From NCBI GenBank assembly GCA_963840245.1, contig CAWIYI010000022.1, positions 39,381-103,380 on the forward strand: a stretch of DNA of 64,000 nt, given 5' to 3'. Shown piece after piece: positions 58,539 to 64,000 of the stretch (positions within the stretch are counted from its first letter, which is position 1; every line of letters starts with the position of its first letter). A model generated the notes under the pieces. That model was not told the origin of the DNA and did no database searches. It saw only the letters and a program-made list of their open reading frames with translations. The stretch is from Bog-473 sp963840245. GTDB lineage: Bacteria; Actinomycetota; Acidimicrobiia; Acidimicrobiales; RAAP-2. Both the position numbers and the translations under genes were made by a program.

Positions 58539-59812
58539 AGGTCACGGCTGTTGGGGAATCCCACCGCTCCGGGAACCCAGGCGTGGAACGCGATCCAGAA
58601 GTTCGCGTTCGCGTCGGCGAACACCCACTCCCCACCGGGAGCGACCACGCCCGGCCCGCTCGACAGGATCGGTCTGGGTGTGGCGTCACTGCACGGTCCG
58701 AGGGGGCCGGTGCAGGTGGCGACGCCGACGGCGTAATTCGCGCTGTTCCAGTCGTTGCCCGAATAGAAGAGGTAGTAGCGGCCGCCCGTCGTCACGAGTT
58801 CGGGGGCCTCGACGGTCCCGGACTCCCACGCCTGGTCCGGCACGAGCAGTGCGCTGGGGTTGGCTCCGGCGGCGAATGCCGTGCCCGACGGGATGAGTTG
58901 CTCCGACCAGATCTCCGACGAGCCCGGGCCGCCGGACTTCCACACGAGGTACGGCGTCCCGTTGGTGTCGATGAATGCTGCAGGGTCGATGGAGCCCCCG
59001 AGTGAATTCTGGCACTCCAGCGGTGCCGTCGACGGGTCGCTGAACGGCCCCTGCGGTTGGCTGGCGGTCGCCACCGAGATGCACTCCTGCGTACCGCCCG
59101 CGACGTCCGCCGCGTAGTAGAGGACGAAGTCTCCGCCGAGCATGGCCACGGCAGGGGCCCAGGTGTTGTCGGGGGCCGCCCAGGAGGGGAGGCTCGGCAA
59201 CGCGTTGCCGATCGCCGTCCAGTGCACGAGGTCCGTGGAGTCGATGATCTGGATGTTGCCCGCCACCGAATTGGTGGCATAGGCGTAGTAGGTCCGGCCG
59301 ACGACGATCACGGTGGGGTCGGGGAAGTCGAACGGGTAGACCAGGCCTGTGCTCGTGCCTCCGGCCAGCTGGGTGCACGGGCCCGAGACGGCCGAGATCG
59401 CCCTGGCGGCCTGGGCGTTGTTCTTGGCGGCGATCTGACCGAAGGCGCTCTTCACGCCGCCCAGGCACGTCTGCAGCGTGTCGATCCCGACCCCCAGCAC
59501 GGACGCGTGCACGTTGGTGTTGGCCAACGACCCGTTCGTCACGGCCAGTTGGCTCATGGTCGAATTGATCGACGTCTGCAGCACGTTGCGCTTGTTGGTC
59601 GTCACAGCGTTGGCGAACCGGGTGATCGCGACGTCGTGCTGCACGGTCGCGAGGTGTGTTCTCGCCCTCGCGAGGGCTGCCTGCTCGATCCGGCTGCGGG
59701 CGCGGGCGTCGACATCGGTCCACACGGCTGCGACGAGCACACCGAGACACAGCGCCGCGGCCCCGATTGCGGTGAGCCACCTCCGGCGCCGCCTCCGGGT
59801 GAGGTCAGCCAC
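58478..59812 (-). CDS. Membrane-anchored GH43-type glycosidase with Cys-pair module
   Basis: 444 residues. Arg-rich start then TM/signal WLTAIGAAALCLGVLVAAVW (12-31); helical stalk 35-110; a module LQTCLGGV...C with Cys116 and Cys146; then a five-blade propeller GH43 domain from about 158: PFDFPDPTVIVVGRTYYAYA (Asp165), GSIDPAAFIDTNGTPYLVWK, and VEAPELVTTGGRYYLFYSG (general acid Glu). Likely acts on arabinan or xylan-type glycans outside the cell. Overlaps the coiled-coil gene by 8 bases. Confidence 0.86.
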   Translation of the reverse strand: MADLTRRRRRRWLTAIGAAALCLGVLVAAVWTDVDARARSRIEQAALARARTHLATVQHDVAITRFANAVTTNKRNVLQTSINSTMSQLAVTNGSLANTNVHASVLGVGIDTLQTCLGGVKSAFGQIAAKNNAQAARAISAVSGPCTQLAGGTSTGLVYPFDFPDPTVIVVGRTYYAYATNSVAGNIQIIDSTDLVHWTAIGNALPSLPSWAAPDNTWAPAVAMLGGDFVLYYAADVAGGTQECISVATASQPQGPFSDPSTAPLECQNSLGGSIDPAAFIDTNGTPYLVWKSGGPGSSEIWSEQLIPSGTAFAAGANPSALLVPDQAWESGTVEAPELVTTGGRYYLFYSGNDWNSANYAVGVATCTGPLGPCSDATPRPILSSGPGVVAPGGEWVFADANANFWIAFHAWVPGAVGFPNSRDLYLRRLTFTGLGPVVATPGK

Positions 59813-60317
59813 CCGCGGCCTCCGCGGCGGTGCAGCTGGACGAGACGGAGTTCAGCGCGGCGATGGCTTTGGCCTGCTGCCCGACCGCCAGTGCATTCAA
59901 CGCCTGCTCGACACCCACCAGACACGTCTGCAGTGAGGTGATGAGTGACGCCTGCTGTGTCACATGCGCCTGCGCCGCCGCCAACGAGGTCTGTGCACCC
60001 AGGAGTTGTGCGGCGTCCTGGCTGAGCGCGGTGGTGTCAGTGCCGACCTGGTTCTCGAGGAGGCTGAGGTCATGGCGGACTTCGGCGAGCTGAGCCGTGA
60101 CGGTGTCCGTCCGCTGCCGCGTGACGCCGAGCGCGGTGTGAGCCCGGCCGTACTGGTCGCGTGCCTGCTCCTGGTCGGCAATCAGGTAGCCCAGCACGGT
60201 CGCGAAGAGCGCGCCGGCCGCGATGCCCACGACCCAACGCGCCCAGCGTGGATGCCGCCGGCGCGGGGTCGGCCCCGTCAGGAGGGGGTGGCGATCAGTT
60301 TCGAGCAGGCTCATCAT
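59805..60317 (-). CDS. Membrane-anchored coiled-coil protein with the same Cys-pair module
   Basis: 170 residues. Basic Pro/Arg-rich head, TM WVVGIAAGALFATVLGYLI (28-46), a long coiled coil (47-125, heptads such as VTAQLAEVRHDLSLLENQV), then LITSLQTCLVGVEQALNALA with Cys132 and Cys162. The tail aligns with residues 109-150 of the downstream GH43 protein. Unknown function; probably assembles with that enzyme on the outer face of the membrane. Not conserved in any family I know. Confidence 0.8.
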   Translation of the reverse strand: MMSLLETDRHPLLTGPTPRRRHPRWARWVVGIAAGALFATVLGYLIADQEQARDQYGRAHTALGVTRQRTDTVTAQLAEVRHDLSLLENQVGTDTTALSQDAAQLLGAQTSLAAAQAHVTQQASLITSLQTCLVGVEQALNALAVGQQAKAIAALNSVSSSCTAAEAAGG

Positions 60318-60426
60318 CCCGACCGCCTCGGTGCCTCCTCATGCCCCACGGACACGTCGCCGTTCCCGGCACATTTTGGCACCACTGCGGGGGCTACGGG
60401 GGCTGCCGGTTCCGGTTCGGGTTCCG

Positions 60427-61158
60427 TCAGGCCCCGAGATAGCTGGTCGACAGTGCTTCTTCCATCTCGGCCGGGGACCCCCGGTGCGCAATGACACCCT
60501 GGAGGACGACAGCGGCGCTGTCGGCAATGGGCAGCGCGGTACGGGCGAATTGCTCGACCAGCAGAATGGAGAGCCCGGCCGCGGCCAACTGGCGGACCTT
60601 CTCGTAGAGCTGGCCGACCACGATCGGGGCCAGGCCCATGGAGAGCTCGTCCAGCAGCAGGATCTTCGGTTCTGTCGCGAAGGCACGGGCCAGGGCGAGC
60701 ATCTGCTGCTCACCGCCCGACAATGTCCCGGCCATCTGCCTGCGCCGCCCGCTGAGTTGCGGGAATTGTGAGAAGGCGACTTCCTCGATTTGGCCCATCG
60801 GCACCCCGACCTGGGTGGCCATGAGGAGGTTCTCCCGCACGCTGAGATTGGGGAAGATGCCGCGGCCCTCCGGCACGGTGCAGATGCCCTTTCGGGCGCG
60901 ATCGTCCGCCGACATCTTGGTGACCGTGGTGCCCTCGTAGCGCACCTCACCGCCGCTCGGGGTCACAGTGCCGGCGCAGACGTTGAGCAGGGTCGTCTTC
61001 CCGCCTCCGTTGGGGCCGAGCAATGCCATCACGGATCCGGCCGCCACCTCGAGACTGACGCCGTGGACGACCTCGACCGGGCCGTAGCCCGCCCGGATGT
61101 CGCGCAGCTCGAGGATCGGTGCGGTCCCGGGGTCGCCCGCCGGCACGACCTCGATCAC
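60427..61158 (-). CDS. livF: Branched-chain amino acid ABC transporter ATPase LivF
   Basis: 243 residues. Walker A ALLGPNGGGKTTLLNV (GGGKTT), Q-loop region, signature GTLSGGEQQMLALARA and Walker B KILLLDELSMGLAP; the ENLLM and LSMGLAPIVV strings are LivF-typical. Works with LivG as the ATPase pair of a high-affinity importer for leucine-type or other amide substrates. Start overlaps livG by 4 nt. Confidence 0.95.
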   Translation of the reverse strand: MIEVVPAGDPGTAPILELRDIRAGYGPVEVVHGVSLEVAAGSVMALLGPNGGGKTTLLNVCAGTVTPSGGEVRYEGTTVTKMSADDRARKGICTVPEGRGIFPNLSVRENLLMATQVGVPMGQIEEVAFSQFPQLSGRRRQMAGTLSGGEQQMLALARAFATEPKILLLDELSMGLAPIVVGQLYEKVRQLAAAGLSILLVEQFARTALPIADSAAVVLQGVIAHRGSPAEMEEALSTSYLGA

Positions 61159-61892
61159 GGGGCACCGAGGTAGGCGTCGACCACGACGGGATCGTCCTTG
61201 ACCTGGTCGGGTGGACCGCTGGCGATGATCTCGCCGTAGTCGAGGACGTGGATGTGCTCACAGGTGCCCATGACCAGGCCGACGTCGTGCTCGACCAGAC
61301 AGATGGCCAGGCCACGCTCGTCGACGAGCTGGCGCAGGAGCCGCCCGAAGGCCTCGGTCTCCTGCTCCGTCTGCCCCGAGGCGGGTTCGTCGAGCAGAAG
61401 GATCCTCGGTTGGGTCATGAGGGCGCGCGCCACCTCGACCACCCGGGCCCGGCCGGTCGGCAGCTCGCTCACCTCGCGGTCGGCGACATCGCCCAGGCCG
61501 ACCAGCTCGATCACATGGTCGGTCTCGGCACCGACGTCGATGCGGCCACGCCTCCCCCAGGTGTTGCGGATCTCACCGGCCACCTGGATGTTGTCCCGCA
61601 CCGTGAGTGAGGTGAAGAGCTCGAGGCGCTGGTAGGTGCGGGCCAGTCCCCGCCGAGCCCTGCGGGCCGGGCCGGCCTTCGTCACGTCGTGCCCCTCGAT
61701 CATCACCCGTCCGGACCGGGGCGCCAGCAACCCGCTCACGACATTGAACAACGTCGTCTTGCCCGCCCCGTTGGGCCCGATGAGGCCGGTCACGCTCCCC
61801 TCGGCCACGGTCAGGGACACCTCGCTCAACACCTGGGCCCCGCCGAAGGCCACGCTCACCTCTGAGACCTCAAGAACGGGCATCGACGACAC
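61155..61892 (-). CDS. livG: Branched-chain amino acid ABC transporter ATPase LivG
   Basis: 245 residues; an ATG at 61883 is an equally good start. Walker A LIGPNGAGKTTLFNVVSG, RRGLARTYQRLELF (Q-loop), Walker B RILLLDEPASG. The ABC signature is written ELPTGRARVVEVARAL, weaker than LSGGQ, though LivG proteins often have LPxG. Overlaps the livHM gene by 23 bases if the first start is used. Confidence 0.93.
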   Translation of the reverse strand: MSSMPVLEVSEVSVAFGGAQVLSEVSLTVAEGSVTGLIGPNGAGKTTLFNVVSGLLAPRSGRVMIEGHDVTKAGPARRARRGLARTYQRLELFTSLTVRDNIQVAGEIRNTWGRRGRIDVGAETDHVIELVGLGDVADREVSELPTGRARVVEVARALMTQPRILLLDEPASGQTEQETEAFGRLLRQLVDERGLAICLVEHDVGLVMGTCEHIHVLDYGEIIASGPPDQVKDDPVVVDAYLGAP

Positions 61893-64000
61893 CTTCGACG
61901 ACCGGCTCCACGGCGGGAGGCGCCGTGGTCGTCGGCCGGTCGCGGACCGGTTGGGCGCGGGCTGGACCGGCGAAGGCCTCCGGCTGCACCAGCCGGCCCA
62001 CGGCCGGCAAGGCGATGGCGATCAGGCCCGTGGCCAGCACCAACCACCAGTTCCCCATGACCTTGGTGAGCACGAGCAGATACGCGACGACCTCCGCAAT
62101 CACCCCGAGGAGCAGTACGCCCTTGGCCTGCCAGAGTGGCTTGTACCGCGCCACGATGTCGGGGACCGCCCCGCTCGGGTTGCGCCCGAGGCTGACGCCG
62201 ATGAGTGCCGGCGCCACGAGCGACAGATTGGCCAAGACGCTCCAGAACCCACCGCCACCGGCGCCCGTGCTCAGGTTGGTGAAGGTGGAGGTGAGGGCCT
62301 GGAACGCGGTCCCGGCCAGGATCCCGCCCATGAGCGCGCCGGCGACGTTGCCGATTCCCCCGACGACGGTCAGCATCACGAGGGCCAGGCTGACGAAGAT
62401 GATGAACGTGGTGGCGTCGACGCTCACAGCCGAGGCCGACAACAGCACGCCACCGAGGCCGGCGATCGCGGCGGAGATCATGAACACCGAAAGCTTCAGC
62501 TTGATCAGGTTCTGGCCCAGCGTCGCCGCGGCGGCGGGGCTGTCCTTCATGGCGGTCAGGCGCCGCCCGTAGTTGCTCCGCCGCAGGGCGATCAGACCGA
62601 TGCCGACCAGAATGAAGATGCACGTCGACGTCGTGAGGAACGTCTTCGCCGAGCTGAGGTCGATCGGGCCGAGCTTGAGCGGCGGGATCTGCAGCGTGCC
62701 GTTGGGGAAGATCGAGTAGTTCAGGTGGAAGATAGGCAGCACATGCGGAGCGATGTCGGCGATGATCATGTCGGAGACGAAGACACCGAACGCGAGGGTG
62801 GCCAGGGCCAGGTAGAGGCCTCGGAGGCGGAGGGCCGGCAAGGCGATCAGACCGCCAATGATGGCGGTGATGGCCATCCCGAGAAGAAGCCCCCAGGGCG
62901 TGATCCGTTGGGCGAGGCCCGTGCCGGAGAGGCCGAGGTGGAAGACGATGATCGTGGCGATCGCCCCGAAGGAGACCGGTGCCAGGTTGATCTCACCGGC
63001 GTAGCCGGTGAGCAGGGTGAGCGACAGGGCGATGATGCCGTACGTGATGCCGACGGTCAGCGACCCCATGTCGTTCGTGCCCATGATCTGCTCGAGGGCC
63101 AGCACGACGAGCAGCAGGATCACGCCCCAGGTGACGGCCGAGCGAATGGTGGGGACGGTAAACCGCTCCCTCGTACGCAGCAGCATCGCTCCCCGCAGCC
63201 GGTCCTGGGGCAGCACGATCAGCACGACGAAGAGCACGATCATGGGCAGCGCGATGCGGAAGTTCGAGGCCCAGGACCACGACTCGGGGAAGTAACCGAG
63301 CACGTAGGTCCCCGCCAGACCGAGCACGAGCGCCCCGGCGAAGGTCAGCCAGATGCTGCGAAGGCGGCCGAACATCGCCGCCGCGATGGAGTCCAACACC
63401 AGCAGGGTCAGGACATGGACGTCGAGGGTGCCGCCGCTGATCGGGGTGATGAGGATGCCGGCCAGCGCGGCCAGGGCTCCTCCGAGCGCCCAGGAGAAAG
63501 CGGCCAAGCGCTCCGGCCGACCGCCGTTGAGCTGGAGGAGCGCGGGATTGTCGACGACGGCTCGCATGGCCACGCCGGTGCGGGTGCTCGTGAACAGCAG
63601 GCGGATGCCGACGGCGATGAGCACGCCGCAGGCCAGGGCGACGGCCTCGTGGTCGGTGACGTACACACCGAGGACCTTGAACTTTGCCGCGTTGCCGAAG
63701 AACGGGAGGTCGGTCCGGGGCACACCGGGATTCCAGATCCACTGGGCCAGCGCGATCAACCCCAGCATGATGCCGATGGTGACCACGATCTTGGTCACGT
63801 CAGCGGTCTGGCGGAGTCCCCGCATGATGCCGGCGTAGAGGACCATGCCCACGAGGGGAGCCAGGACCGCGATCACCGCGAAGAGCGCGAGTGGAGCCGG
63901 CCAGTTCCAGCCATAGCGGAATTGCCAGTACGTGAAGGCCGCCAACATCGCCATGGCGCCCTGAGCGAAGTTGAAGATGCCCGAGGTCGTGTACGTCAGG
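61870..64000 (-). CDS. LivH-LivM fused permease, 5' end beyond the window
   Basis: At least 709 residues; the frame is open to the window edge. The first part is LivH-like (TSGIFNFAQGAMAMLAAFTY, TRTGVAMRAVVDNPALLQLN, GALAALAGILITPISGG); from about residue 270 it is LivM-like (SLTLLTGYAGEINLAPVSFG, RLRGLYLALATLAFGVFVSD, ALRRSNYGRRLTAMKDSPAA). Both halves are usually separate proteins. A 40-residue Pro/Thr-rich tail follows. With LivF and LivG this makes the whole transporter apart from the binding protein, expected upstream. Confidence 0.92.
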   Translation of the reverse strand, partial: LTYTTSGIFNFAQGAMAMLAAFTYWQFRYGWNWPAPLALFAVIAVLAPLVGMVLYAGIMRGLRQTADVTKIVVTIGIMLGLIALAQWIWNPGVPRTDLPFFGNAAKFKVLGVYVTDHEAVALACGVLIAVGIRLLFTSTRTGVAMRAVVDNPALLQLNGGRPERLAAFSWALGGALAALAGILITPISGGTLDVHVLTLLVLDSIAAAMFGRLRSIWLTFAGALVLGLAGTYVLGYFPESWSWASNFRIALPMIVLFVVLIVLPQDRLRGAMLLRTRERFTVPTIRSAVTWGVILLLVVLALEQIMGTNDMGSLTVGITYGIIALSLTLLTGYAGEINLAPVSFGAIATIIVFHLGLSGTGLAQRITPWGLLLGMAITAIIGGLIALPALRLRGLYLALATLAFGVFVSDMIIADIAPHVLPIFHLNYSIFPNGTLQIPPLKLGPIDLSSAKTFLTTSTCIFILVGIGLIALRRSNYGRRLTAMKDSPAAAATLGQNLIKLKLSVFMISAAIAGLGGVLLSASAVSVDATTFIIFVSLALVMLTVVGGIGNVAGALMGGILAGTAFQALTSTFTNLSTGAGGGGFWSVLANLSLVAPALIGVSLGRNPSGAVPDIVARYKPLWQAKGVLLLGVIAEVVAYLLVLTKVMGNWWLVLATGLIAIALPAVGRLVQPEAFAGPARAQPVRDRPTTTAPPAVEPVVEGVVDARS

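Overview
High-GC chromosome segment from an actinobacterium, most likely an uncultured member of the Acidimicrobiia. The evidence is inferential: ClpC, CarD, DisA, a DUF664 DinB protein, GpgS, frequent GTG/TTG starts, many GTGA/ATGA gene overlaps, and a secreted protein with GYWLVASDGG repeats that I associate with this class. There is no rRNA operon, CRISPR array, integrase or transposase.

Left part (1-21 kb), core metabolism. hpt tail, folE-folP-(degenerate phosphatase-like gene)-folB-folK, then a DUF2520 gene-panC-panD-nadB-nadC-coaX-lysS, almost all overlapping by 4 nt: one long vitamin/cofactor operon (folate, pantothenate/CoA, NAD) ending in lysyl-tRNA synthetase. After a small secreted protein and a polyprenyl diphosphate synthase come clpC, radA-disA, carD, ispD-ispF-rlmB, and convergent mscL. 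An intact tRNA-Thr(UGU) at 20977-21049 and a diverged tRNA 5' fragment at 25309-25338 bracket a 4.3-kb block with a TetR regulator and two secreted alpha/beta hydrolases, a candidate island.

Middle (25-38 kb). LytR_C protein, otsB, otsA and gpgS (trehalose and glucosylglycerate type solutes) are joined by 11-bp tandem repeats that contain the stop and start codons. A SAM riboswitch precedes thrC-moaD, followed by a CIRCE-controlled lone groEL with a strong terminator. Then a repeat/collagen-like secreted protein, hemQ, larE-NIL, NUDIX-GNAT and a TetR regulator divergent from an SRPBCC-cupin-MBL operon.

Right part (40-64 kb), accessory. A frameshifted MFS transporter and an amidase, a WYL regulator with a perfect palindromic operator before a DinB gene, DsbA-type oxidoreductase, PLP decarboxylase with larC-larB (nickel-pincer cofactor), pheA, two MFS exporters around an amidohydrolase and two VOC proteins, RidA and YciI genes each with a one-base frameshift, an ECF42-type sigma factor, a 5'-3' exonuclease-like gene, a GH43-type secreted protein beside a paralogous coiled-coil protein, and livF-livG-livHM running off the end. 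The cluster of single-base frameshifts and a 13-nt match to a sequencing-adapter end at 9990-10002 mean some oddities here may be assembly errors.
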